From NCBI GenBank assembly GCA_900752535.1, contig CAADVV010000463.1:1-10548 (forward strand): a stretch of 10,548 nt of DNA, written 5' to 3'. This document shows positions 1 to 6,517 of the stretch, in pieces. The notes under the pieces were generated by a model, which saw only the letters and a program-made list of their open reading frames with translations, had not been told where the DNA came from and searched no databases. The position numbers and the translations under genes were made by a program. The stretch comes from Bacteroidales bacterium (GTDB lineage: Bacteria > Bacteroidota > Bacteroidia > Bacteroidales > Muribaculaceae). How positions within the stretch are numbered: position 1 is the stretch's first letter; each line of letters starts with the position of its first letter.

Positions 1-300
1 CCCCACCCGGGCTCTGTGGTGAAAGGTACACATACAAGGGCTGACGGAGACAATCTCGCCGCTGATGACTTCTGTGCCGAAGCGGCGTGCCTGTTTAGCC
101 AGGTCTTCCATCATTTCGAAGCCGGTTGTTCCCTCGGGATAGCCGGGGAAGTTCTCGATTTCAGTCGTAGTGGTCAGCTGGCCGCCGGGCTGGCCGCCCT
201 CATAGAGTACGGGCGAGAGGTTGGCACGCGAGGTGTAGATTGCGGCTGTATAGCCGGCGGGGCCGGAGCCGATGATGAGGCATTTTGTTTTCTTTTCCAT
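1..300 (-). CDS. trxB: Thioredoxin-disulfide reductase TrxB, N-terminal part (3' end beyond the window)
   Basis: This gene encodes the FAD- and NADPH-dependent enzyme that reduces thioredoxin in the cytoplasm. Only the first 100 codons are present, reading leftward from ATG at 300. The start carries the FAD-binding dinucleotide fold: a beta strand KCLIIG, then GSGPAG at residues 11-16. It is followed by the family's GGQPGGQL stretch (about 35-42) and EIENFPG (48-54), both typical of TrxB. The CxxC active site and the NADP domain lie outside the window. The gene starts 28 bases after the lolA-like stop and is the third gene of the ftsK operon. From about residue 87 (positions 42-1) the frame reads [14 protein letters not shown], which does not look like the family. 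The +1 frame there gives VPFTTEPG, close to the usual PF-x-TT pattern, so a frameshift or sequence error is possible. The family assignment itself is secure. Confidence 0.93.
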   Translation of the reverse strand, partial: MEKKTKCLIIGSGPAGYTAAIYTSRANLSPVLYEGGQPGGQLTTTTEIENFPGYPEGTTGFEMMEDLAKQARRFGTEVISGEIVSVSPCMCTFHHRARVG

Positions 301-328
301 GGTTAGGTGGAGGTGGATGGATGGTTTT

Positions 329-940
329 TCAGCGCAGGTCGACGACCTCGACGCCTTTATATGATTTTGTATTGAAGACAAACGCGGAGGCGGGCTGCTG
401 TCCGCCGGCCTTGACCGACGAGACGGTGATTGAAATCTTGCGGCCCGAGCGGGCGGTAAGCACAATTGAGCGCGGATAATATGTGCGGGCGTCAACCTCG
501 AGGCTGACGCTCTTTATCTCGGCTCGAGGCGAACGTGCAGTCAGCTGGAGCTTGCAGACACTCTTGCCCGACGATACAAGACGGGCGCTGTAGGCATTGC
601 GGTAGGCATCGACGACAGCCAGAGGATTGGTCTGCTGAAGCTCGTCGGCCGTGGGCGTGGTGATGTTGCACTCGCCCGCCTGAGGCGAATAGCTCCACTG
701 GGTCTTGCCGTCAAACCACACCGACATCTGAGGTGAAGTCATGCGGAACTTGCGTCCGGAGAGCACGATTGTGCCCGAGGCGTTGCCGTCAGATGAATGT
801 ATCGAGAACTTTGCGGTGAGCGACTTGGGCGCACGCAGGGCCTGAGCCGCCTTGTCAAGTATGACATCGGCCTTGGTGGCTCCGGCTGCTGCCATTGCGC
901 CGAGGATAAACGTCAGGGTCAGAAGTAGTATCTTTTTCAT
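329..940 (-). CDS. lolA: LolA-like periplasmic outer-membrane lipoprotein carrier
   Basis: Predicted periplasmic chaperone that carries lipoproteins released from the inner membrane toward the outer membrane. The 203-residue protein, a usual LolA length, opens with a signal peptide (MKK, a hydrophobic core at 4-20, likely cleavage near AAAGA). The mature part alternates short beta strands as in the LolA half-barrel: FSIHSSDG near 45-52, [12 protein letters not shown] at 56-67, [13 protein letters not shown] at 74-86, and a late [20 protein letters not shown] stretch (154-173) resembling the family's P-x-x-I-x-L…G…T-x-I motif. Two cysteines (C91 and C129) lie in the mature part and could form a disulfide; this is inference. 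The gene starts 33 bases after ftsK ends and stops 28 bases before trxB, so it is operonic with both. No promoter of its own was seen. The fold family is fairly certain; true LolA activity is inferred, since Bacteroidota carry several LolA-like paralogues. Confidence 0.85.
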   Translation of the reverse strand: MKKILLLTLTFILGAMAAAGATKADVILDKAAQALRAPKSLTAKFSIHSSDGNASGTIVLSGRKFRMTSPQMSVWFDGKTQWSYSPQAGECNITTPTADELQQTNPLAVVDAYRNAYSARLVSSGKSVCKLQLTARSPRAEIKSVSLEVDARTYYPRSIVLTARSGRKISITVSSVKAGGQQPASAFVFNTKSYKGVEVVDLR

Positions 941-973
941 AATCAGCTTGACTTAATAACGCCGGCTTGACAG

Positions 974-3769
974 TTATTGTTGTATACCCAGGCCTATAAG
1001 ATATTGCTCGAGATGGGCGGTGTCAACGAGCACCTGACGAGGTTTGCTGCCCATCGACGGGCCGACAATACCGGCCATCTCAAGCTGGTCCATAATCTTG
1101 CCCGCACGATTGTAACCTATCGAATAGCGGCGTTGAAGCGACGACGTTGAGGCCGTCGAGTCGAGCACGACAAAACGCGCTGACTCCTCGAAGAGCGGGT
1201 CACGGTCGGTGGTCACGCCGCCGGCTGTGGCGCAGTCAGACGACTCGGGTATGAACTCAGGCAGCTGATAAGGCTCGTCATAGCCTATCTGAGAGTTGAT
1301 GTCATCACAAAGCTGCTCAACCTCGTCTGTGTCAATAAATCCGCACTGTACACGGTCTATCTTGCCGCTGTTGCTGAACAGCATGTCGCCGCGACCTATG
1401 AGCTTCTCCGCTCCCGGACGGTCAAGGATTGTGCGCGAGTCGACCATCTGGTTGACACGGAAGGCCATGCGGCCTGGGAAGTTTGCCTTGATGACGCCCG
1501 TGATGACATTGGTCGACGGGCGCTGGGTGGCGAGAATCATATGTATGCCGACGGCACGCGCTTTGGCGGCGATACGCGAGATCGGAGTCTCGACCTCGCG
1601 GCCGGCTGTCAGAATAAGGTCGCCGAACTCGTCGACGACAACGACAATATATGGCAGGAAACGATGACCCTTCTCTGGATTGAGACGGCGGTCGCGGAAT
1701 TTGGCGTTGTATTCTTTCAGATTACGGCATGAGGCATCCATCAGCAGGGCATAACGGTTGTCCATCTCGAGACAGAGCGAGTTAAGAGTTGCCACAACTT
1801 TCATCGGATCGGTAATGATAGGCTCGTCCTCGCCGGGCATTGAGGCGAGATAATGATGACTCAGCTTCTTATAAAGGCTGAACTCTACCATCTTGGGGTC
1901 TACAAAGACAAACTTAAGCTCGGCGGGATGTTTTTTATAGAGCAGCGATGCGACAATCACGTTCAGACCGACAGACTTACCCATGCCGGTTGCACCGGCC
2001 ACCAGAAGATGGGGCATCTTGGCCAGATCTGCTATGAATATCTCGTTGGAAATGGTAGACCCGAGCGCCATCGGAAGCTCCATGCGGCACTCCTGATAAG
2101 CTGCCGAGGCCAAAATCGACTTCATCTGTACGGTCTGGGCAATTTGATTGGGGACTTCTATGCCGATGGTGCCCTTTCCGGGAATAGGGGCAATTATACG
2201 GACACCCAGCGCTTTAAGACTAAGGGCAATATCATCCTCGAGGTTGCGCACACGCGAAATTTTCACGCCCGAGACCATCGTAATCTCATAGAGCGTCACT
2301 GTCGGCCCGACTGTGGCCGAAATCGAGGTAATCTCGATGCCAAAGTCACTCAGCGTCTTGGTGATTTTCTGTTTGTTGGCTTCCTGCTCTTCTTCGTCGA
2401 TGCGGGCACCGGTGTTTTCTATCTCATGGAGTAGGTCGAGCGAGGGAAAACGATAGCGCGACAGGTCGGCGCGCGGGTCGTAGAGATCGCGGTCGGCAGC
2501 CGCAGCGGCGGCGCCCGACTCGGTCAGCTCGGCGTTAGCCTTGGCGATAGTCTCCTCGTCAGCCATCTCGATGGACGGCGCAGATATTGTCATTTCGCCA
2601 ACCTCGTCGGGAGTAGTATCGGGGGTGTCGATAGTGGCAATCACAGCCACCTCGCTGAGCGGGCGCTGAGAATCGTCGACTAAAGCCGCCGATTCATTCT
2701 TTTTCGGCGTCTCAGGTACTGTCACGGCGGCAGGTTGTGAGGCAGGTTGTGAGGCAGCCTTTTGTTTCGCGGCCTCGCGGGCTTCAAGAGCGGCACGGCG
2801 CTCCTCGGCGGCACGGCGTTCACGCTCTTCGGCAGCACGGTGCTCAGCCATCACGCGGCGACGTTCTTCGATGCGCTCCGACACGAGACGCCACAGATAC
2901 CTGATGTCGTTGATAAACAACAACACGAGCAACGAGGCCATGAGCAGCGAAAGCGCAATGGCGCCCGGCAGACCGGCCAGTGCGATGATATATTCATTAA
3001 GGTAGTGGCCGTGTGCCCCACCCCACATTACGGCAGTCTGAAGTTCCCAGGTGACTAAACCGGCTATGACCGACAACGCGATAGCAGTCAGCAGACAGCG
3101 GAAAGTCAAAGGCCAGAAAGGTGTCTGCCGGACTTTCAGCAGCGACAGCGAGACAACGCCCATCCATATCAGCAGTACAAATGAGCTTATACCGAGCCAG
3201 CGGCGTATCAGCAGATCGCTGAGCCATGCTCCGAGAGGACCGCCGATATTTGAGATTTCACCCGATTTGAAGGTCATCTCGTTGAGCGAATTGTTAAGCA
3301 CCGTGCTCTGGTCATGAACAACCGTCGAGAAATAGCTCAGAGTAACCATGAGTAGATAGACAGTCATGAGACTCAGCAGGATGCCCATAAAAATATGTGT
3401 ACGCTGGTCGCGAAGCAAAGCCATCACACCGGGACTCCGCCGTCGGGGTTTAGGAGACGCCGTCTGACGCGTTGACTCACGCGGAGTCTGGCGGAGAGTC
3501 TCTCGCGATGTCTGACGCTGTGCCTCGCGCTGAGGCTGACGCGACGCCTGAGGCTGGGCCTGTCGGCGAGGACGCTGACGGGTCTCGGCTGCTGTTTCGC
3601 GAGGCGTCCGGCGTTCCGGGGCTGCGCGGACACCGGCCAAAGTCTCCCGACGCTCGGGCTGGGGACGTTCCTCCTCACTCGTGTCGGGCAGAGGCTCAAG
3701 CGACGCCTCGTCGTCGAAGTCAAAGAGGTCAGGGTTATATGTATCTGGAGAGATATCGAATCGGTTCAT
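974..3769 (-). CDS. ftsK: DNA translocase FtsK (FtsK/SpoIIIE family)
   Basis: Septum-located ATP-driven pump that moves the chromosome terminus during division and assists dimer resolution. The 931-residue protein has an acidic start (1-40) and an Arg/Gln/Pro/Thr-rich linker (about 41-115) containing an octapeptide repeat. About four membrane segments follow (roughly 124-147, 192-212, 222-241, 259-287). A charged Ala/Glu/Arg-rich coiled-coil linker (about 296-345) and a further low-complexity linker to about 425 precede the motor. The motor domain shows Walker A GATGMGKS at 592-599, Walker B VVVVDEFGDL at 709-718, and the family's ILATQRPSTNVITG at 745-758. The winged-helix gamma domain is at about 855-931 (SLQRRYSIGYNRAGKIMDQL and onward). 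Length and order match complete FtsK. It is the first gene of a leftward operon with a lolA-like gene and trxB and has a clear promoter at 3833-3864. The linker is compositionally biased, but no key residue is missing. Confidence 0.97.
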   Translation of the reverse strand: MNRFDISPDTYNPDLFDFDDEASLEPLPDTSEEERPQPERRETLAGVRAAPERRTPRETAAETRQRPRRQAQPQASRQPQREAQRQTSRETLRQTPRESTRQTASPKPRRRSPGVMALLRDQRTHIFMGILLSLMTVYLLMVTLSYFSTVVHDQSTVLNNSLNEMTFKSGEISNIGGPLGAWLSDLLIRRWLGISSFVLLIWMGVVSLSLLKVRQTPFWPLTFRCLLTAIALSVIAGLVTWELQTAVMWGGAHGHYLNEYIIALAGLPGAIALSLLMASLLVLLFINDIRYLWRLVSERIEERRRVMAEHRAAEERERRAAEERRAALEAREAAKQKAASQPASQPAAVTVPETPKKNESAALVDDSQRPLSEVAVIATIDTPDTTPDEVGEMTISAPSIEMADEETIAKANAELTESGAAAAAADRDLYDPRADLSRYRFPSLDLLHEIENTGARIDEEEQEANKQKITKTLSDFGIEITSISATVGPTVTLYEITMVSGVKISRVRNLEDDIALSLKALGVRIIAPIPGKGTIGIEVPNQIAQTVQMKSILASAAYQECRMELPMALGSTISNEIFIADLAKMPHLLVAGATGMGKSVGLNVIVASLLYKKHPAELKFVFVDPKMVEFSLYKKLSHHYLASMPGEDEPIITDPMKVVATLNSLCLEMDNRYALLMDASCRNLKEYNAKFRDRRLNPEKGHRFLPYIVVVVDEFGDLILTAGREVETPISRIAAKARAVGIHMILATQRPSTNVITGVIKANFPGRMAFRVNQMVDSRTILDRPGAEKLIGRGDMLFSNSGKIDRVQCGFIDTDEVEQLCDDINSQIGYDEPYQLPEFIPESSDCATAGGVTTDRDPLFEESARFVVLDSTASTSSLQRRYSIGYNRAGKIMDQLEMAGIVGPSMGSKPRQVLVDTAHLEQYLIGLGIQQ
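2731..2754. repeat. Perfect 12-bp tandem duplication inside ftsK
   Basis: CAGGTTGTGAGG occurs twice in direct succession (2731-2742 and 2743-2754). On the coding strand it encodes the SQPASQPA stretch in the linker between the FtsK membrane and motor domains (about residues 340-347). Because the unit is a multiple of three, gain or loss of a copy by slippage would keep the frame. Confidence 0.85.
3446..3565 (-). repeat. Five octapeptide repeats (RQ-x-x-R-E-x-x type) in the FtsK N-terminal linker
   Basis: Residues 69-108 of FtsK split into five consecutive eight-residue units, each starting with Arg-Gln: RQAQPQAS, RQPQREAQ, RQTSRETL, RQTPREST and RQTASPKP. The Arg-Gln step is always CGN-CAG, so a 24-bp period is visible in the DNA although the units have diverged. 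It lies on the cytoplasmic side just before the first membrane segment. The function is unknown. Confidence 0.8.
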
Positions 3770-3832
3770 TTAAAGTCTGTTTGAATTTGCGTGCGTTTTA
3801 TCTTGCCAAAATGATAGTCAGAACAAGGATTG

Positions 3833-3864
3833 CAAAATTAGTGATAATTTATACTTCTCACAAA
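3833..3864 (-). promoter_or_regulatory. Bacteroidota-type promoter for ftsK–lolA–trxB
   Basis: Read leftward, TTTG (3864-3861) is followed after exactly 20 bases by TAATTTTG (3840-3833), a full match to the Bacteroidota consensus TTTG–about 20–TAnnTTTG. Transcription would begin near 3826, giving a leader of roughly 57 bases before the ftsK ATG at 3769. The region between it and the DUF4293 stop (3865-3961) shows a T-rich run on the minus strand but no convincing terminator stem. Confidence 0.75.
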
Positions 3865-3961
3865 TAAAAACGTGACCGCCAGACCAAAAAATCTGCCACC
3901 ACATCCCCTTCATAACAGGAATGCGGCGACAGATCAAATGTCCTTATTTTACGTCAGGCAA

Positions 3962-4381
3962 TCAGCGCAAACGGTCGTAGCTGCGCAACAGCTTGATGTC
4001 GTGGTTTACGCCAACCAGAGCGAGAATGGAGAAGATAAGAGCGCCGAGGGCGAACACAGTCTCCCAATGCCATCTGAATGTGCCGGCGGTTGCCGTGTCA
4101 CAGAGTATATAAACGGTGATGCCTATTGTGACCAGCACCATCATAATCGTCAGGATAACGCAGCTCTTCTGGACGGGTAGCTTGCTGAACGAGAAAATAG
4201 CGATAATCGAGAGAACTACACCCAGACCGGCAGGAATGATGAGCCCGACAAAATCATAGGCAAAGAGATAACCGACCTCAGTACCTGCCGCAAGATCAAG
4301 CTCTCCGAAAGGCAGACAAATAAAGGCAATCATACAGGCGAGAGCCAGCAGCAGCCATAGTGTTTGTACACGTTGAATCAT
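3962..4381 (-). CDS. DUF4293 family four-helix inner-membrane protein
   Basis: Small integral membrane protein of unknown function in a family restricted to Bacteroidota. The 139 residues start MIQRVQTLWLLLA and end in KLLRSYDRLR, the two most characteristic ends of the DUF4293 family (MIQR-x-Q at the start, a K-L-I/L-R-S-x-D-R-L-R-like tail). Four hydrophobic helices are visible at about 6-24, 46-66, 73-95 and 107-126, separated by short loops, with the tail probably cytoplasmic. The gene stands alone between the ftsK promoter and the divergent surE promoter and has its own promoter at 4427-4458. No catalytic motif is visible. In related genomes such genes are found among cell-division and housekeeping loci, but this window gives no direct clue to the role. 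Confidence 0.88.
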   Translation of the reverse strand: MIQRVQTLWLLLALACMIAFICLPFGELDLAAGTEVGYLFAYDFVGLIIPAGLGVVLSIIAIFSFSKLPVQKSCVILTIMMVLVTIGITVYILCDTATAGTFRWHWETVFALGALIFSILALVGVNHDIKLLRSYDRLR

Positions 4382-4426
4382 AACAGAATATTTTTAGCGT
4401 TTTACGTGAGATTATTTATTTGTTGA

Positions 4427-4458
4427 CAAAATTAATCAAATTCCTTCTATCATTCAAA
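4427..4458 (-). promoter_or_regulatory. Bacteroidota-type promoter for the DUF4293 gene
   Basis: Read leftward, TTTG (4458-4455), a 20-base spacer, then TAATTTTG (4434-4427), fitting the TTTG–20–TAnnTTTG consensus exactly. The predicted transcript starts near 4420, about 40 bases before the ATG at 4381. It uses the same -7 octamer as the ftsK promoter. Confidence 0.75.
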
Positions 4459-4478
4459 CGCATCGGAGGCCCAATAGT

Positions 4479-4495
4479 TTCGGCACGAAGCCGAG
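4479..4495. promoter_or_regulatory. Short inverted repeat between the divergent DUF4293 and surE promoters
   Basis: TCGGC (4480-4484), loop ACGAA, GCCGA (4490-4494), extendable by one T-G wobble pair. It lies between the two -33 elements and just upstream of that of surE. It could be a repressor or activator site or only a chance dyad. A terminator role is unlikely because no transcript should cross it. Confidence 0.25.
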
Positions 4496-4527
4496 TTTTC
4501 ACATTTAGTGGATTTTTACTATCTTTG
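4496..4527 (+). promoter_or_regulatory. Bacteroidota-type promoter for surE
   Basis: TATCTTTG at 4520-4527 is a full match to the -7 consensus TAnnTTTG. At the expected distance upstream (19-20 bases) there is a TTTTC run (4496-4500), one mismatch from TTTG. Transcription would begin near 4534, about 25 bases before the surE ATG at 4560. Confidence 0.7.
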
Positions 4528-4559
4528 TCATCCCTCAAAAGCATCCATCACCGATATTT

Positions 4560-5333
4560 ATGAAAAAGAAACGTCCGCTGATACTCATCAGCAACGATGA
4601 CTCATACGAGGCTCCGGGCCTCTACCACCTTATAGATTGTATAAGCCATCTCGGCGACATAGTCGCCGTTGCGCCCGCTGAACCGCATTCGGGACAGTCG
4701 TCAGCAATCACGGTCAACAATCCCTTGCGAATGACTCTGGTGCATAACTACAAAGGCACACCCGTTTATGCCGTGACCGGCACCCCGGTCGACTGTGTCA
4801 AACTGGCCTCTCACGTTCTGTTTAAAGGACGTCAGCCCGACCTAATGCTCTCAGGTATCAACCACGGTTCAAATTCAGGTGTCAGTGTGATATATTCCGG
4901 AACAATGGGCGCAGCCATGGAAGCCTGCATCAACGGTATACCAGCTATTGGCTACTCACTGCTTTCACACAGCATGGACGCCGATTTCAGCGAAACAACA
5001 CGTTTCATTGTGGCTATCACAGAGGCCATTTTGGGCAATGGCCTACCCGAGGGTATATGCCTGAACGTCAACTTCCCCGCAAAATGCAAAATTCTCGGTT
5101 CAAAAGTGACCCGCGCGGCCCGCGGTCGCTGGACCGAGGAATATGCTGACTATACCGATCCCCACGGACGTCCCTTCTACTATCTGACCGGACATTTCGA
5201 TAACGCCGAGCCTGATAACGCAGAAACAGATGAATACTGGCTCGAGCGCGGATATGCCACAATTGTTCCGGTCAGACCCGACCAGTCGGCCTCAGACGTC
5301 ATTGGGCCGCTGTCAGGTCTCGCCACCGACTGA
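4560..5333 (+). CDS. surE: 5'/3'-nucleotidase SurE
   Basis: Metal-dependent phosphatase that dephosphorylates nucleoside 5'- and 3'-monophosphates and short polyphosphates; in other bacteria it is linked to stationary-phase survival. The 257-residue length is normal for the family. Metal ligands are all present: D13 and D14 in ISNDD, S44 in PHSGQSS (42-48) and N101 in SGINHGSNSG (98-107). VTGTPVDCVKLA (72-83) and YSGTMGAAMEA (112-122) are further hallmarks, as is LNVNFP (168-173). One oddity is Ser at position 15, where most relatives have Gly directly after the DD pair. The start is set by the MKKKRPLILIS context and the promoter 33 bases upstream. The protein is predicted cytoplasmic. The next gene follows after 86 bases on the same strand and may be co-transcribed. 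In many Bacteroidota the following gene is lpxB, but here it is a flippase-like protein. Confidence 0.96.
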   Translation: MKKKRPLILISNDDSYEAPGLYHLIDCISHLGDIVAVAPAEPHSGQSSAITVNNPLRMTLVHNYKGTPVYAVTGTPVDCVKLASHVLFKGRQPDLMLSGINHGSNSGVSVIYSGTMGAAMEACINGIPAIGYSLLSHSMDADFSETTRFIVAITEAILGNGLPEGICLNVNFPAKCKILGSKVTRAARGRWTEEYADYTDPHGRPFYYLTGHFDNAEPDNAETDEYWLERGYATIVPVRPDQSASDVIGPLSGLATD

Positions 5334-5371
5334 CATCTCCGAAGATTCACAAACCTTGTCGGGCCGACGTT

Positions 5372-5395
5372 TGTTGTCATTAATGAGAGACAACA
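5372..5395 (+). promoter_or_regulatory. Hairpin with nested palindrome between surE and the flippase-like gene
   Basis: TGTTGTC (5372-5378) and GACAACA (5389-5395) form a 7-bp stem around a 10-base loop. The perfect palindrome TCATTAATGA (5377-5386) overlaps the left arm and loop. No U-tract follows, so it is a poor terminator. It lies 25 bases before the next start codon and could affect processing or translation, or be a protein-binding dyad. Confidence 0.35.
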
Positions 5396-5419
5396 TCTTA
5401 CGTTTCAATCTCGCGCGCC

Positions 5420-6517
5420 ATGCCCGATACACCCGACTCCCACACACGCACCGTTCATGACCATAAGCGCCGGCTGATTGACGCCGGTAGACGTGTGTTG
5501 CGCGTTGCCATTCCTTTCTGCGTAACAGCGGGTTTGGCGGGATGGCTCTTCCATAAAGTCGACCTCCGCCAGATCAAGGCTATTCTCGACGACGACTGCC
5601 ACTTCGGATTTATCGTGCTGATGATGTTTATAACAATGATGTCGCACATCGTCAGAGGTATACGATGGGGCATACAATTGCGCGCAGTGGGCATACCGAG
5701 GCTGTCGGTAATCGGTTATAGCGTGTCGATTTTCGGCGCGTATGCTCTAAATCTGATTGTCCCCTATCTCGGTGAAGCATGGAGATGTATCTATATCTCG
5801 CGCCGTGAGAATGTCAAACTTGCGACTGTTGTGGGCACTGACATAGGCGACCGTGGCTCGGACGCAGTGGTTGTAGCCTCACTGGTATTGTTAGCTCTCA
5901 TTGTCGCCCACCCGAAGCTGACAGAATTTATCTGCCACTACCAGATGGGGCGTGATATCGCCGATATATTCTCCCAGTGGCCGATATGGGTGACAGTGAT
6001 AGCGCTGGTGGCCGCAATGCTATGGGGTTACCGCAAATTAAACAACATCAGATTTTTCGCCGGAGTAAACCGCAGTCTCACCCGAATATGGGGAGGATTC
6101 AAGGTCCTGTTCACCATGAAGGGACGCGCCGCCTATCTGTGGCTGACGCTGGCTATCTGGGTGTGTTATTTTTCGGAGACATACAGCTGCTTCTGGGCTT
6201 TCAACTTCACACGTGCTCTCATATATGAGCCCGGCAACGCCTGCGGACTTCTTCCTGGGCTGATTGTGTTTGTCTTCGGGTCAATGAGTATGGCTGTGCC
6301 GTCAAACGGAGGACTCGGTCCGTGGAACATGGCCGTGATGTACGCCCTGATGCTTTACGGCTTGGAGCAGACCGATGCAGCCGCTTACACGGTGATAGTC
6401 TGGAGTTTTCAGTCGTCTATGCTTGTGGCGTTGGGAATATTCTCAGCCATTTATATCTATGTCACCGGACGACGACACCGGCCTCGCTCATCACAGCTCT
6501 GCAACAGCCGAGTCTGA
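5420..6517 (+). CDS. Flippase-like membrane protein, lysylphosphatidylglycerol synthase TM-domain family
   Basis: Multi-spanning inner-membrane protein of 365 residues from the family that forms the membrane half of MprF (lysyl-PG synthase/flippase, UPF0104-like). The aminoacyl-transferase domain of MprF is absent, so it is a stand-alone membrane domain. Conserved family motifs occur in order: RGIRWGIQL (79-87), NLIVPYLGEAWR (111-122, compare N-x-x-x-P-x-R-x-GE-x-x-R), DRGSDAVVV (144-152, compare ER-x-x-D), and PSNGGLGPWN (294-303, compare P-x-GG-x-G-x-x-E). About eight hydrophobic segments are visible, including 28-45, 62-76, 99-117, 147-164, 187-203, 238-252, 277-293 and 328-348. The substrate is unknown; lipid flipping or polymer export is inferred from relatives. 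ATG 5420 is the first usable start after an in-frame stop at 5384-5386. The gene follows surE and its last 27 bases overlap the convergent neighbour's 3' end. Confidence 0.85.
   Translation: MPDTPDSHTRTVHDHKRRLIDAGRRVLRVAIPFCVTAGLAGWLFHKVDLRQIKAILDDDCHFGFIVLMMFITMMSHIVRGIRWGIQLRAVGIPRLSVIGYSVSIFGAYALNLIVPYLGEAWRCIYISRRENVKLATVVGTDIGDRGSDAVVVASLVLLALIVAHPKLTEFICHYQMGRDIADIFSQWPIWVTVIALVAAMLWGYRKLNNIRFFAGVNRSLTRIWGGFKVLFTMKGRAAYLWLTLAIWVCYFSETYSCFWAFNFTRALIYEPGNACGLLPGLIVFVFGSMSMAVPSNGGLGPWNMAVMYALMLYGLEQTDAAAYTVIVWSFQSSMLVALGIFSAIYIYVTGRRHRPRSSQLCNSRV

Noticed and set aside
16..306. Plus-strand open frame opposite trxB
   Set aside because: The minus strand encodes an unmistakable TrxB N-terminus, and the plus frame has no family resemblance.
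1853..2434. 193-codon plus-strand open frame
   Set aside because: Antisense to the FtsK motor region; the FtsK frame carries Walker motifs and full-length similarity, whereas this one shows no recognisable domain.
3472..3867. 131-codon plus-strand open frame over the FtsK start
   Set aside because: It mirrors the low-complexity repeat region and the ftsK promoter; its composition is explained by the antisense of the Arg/Gln-rich linker.
3865..3961. Intrinsic terminator after the DUF4293 gene
   Set aside because: A T-run on the minus strand is present, but the best flanking stem is only about four base pairs, too weak to call.
5230..5460. Plus-strand frame spanning the surE end and the next gene's start
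   Set aside because: It overlaps the surE 3' end in another frame and has no recognisable protein features; the intergenic ATG at 5383 only feeds this frame.
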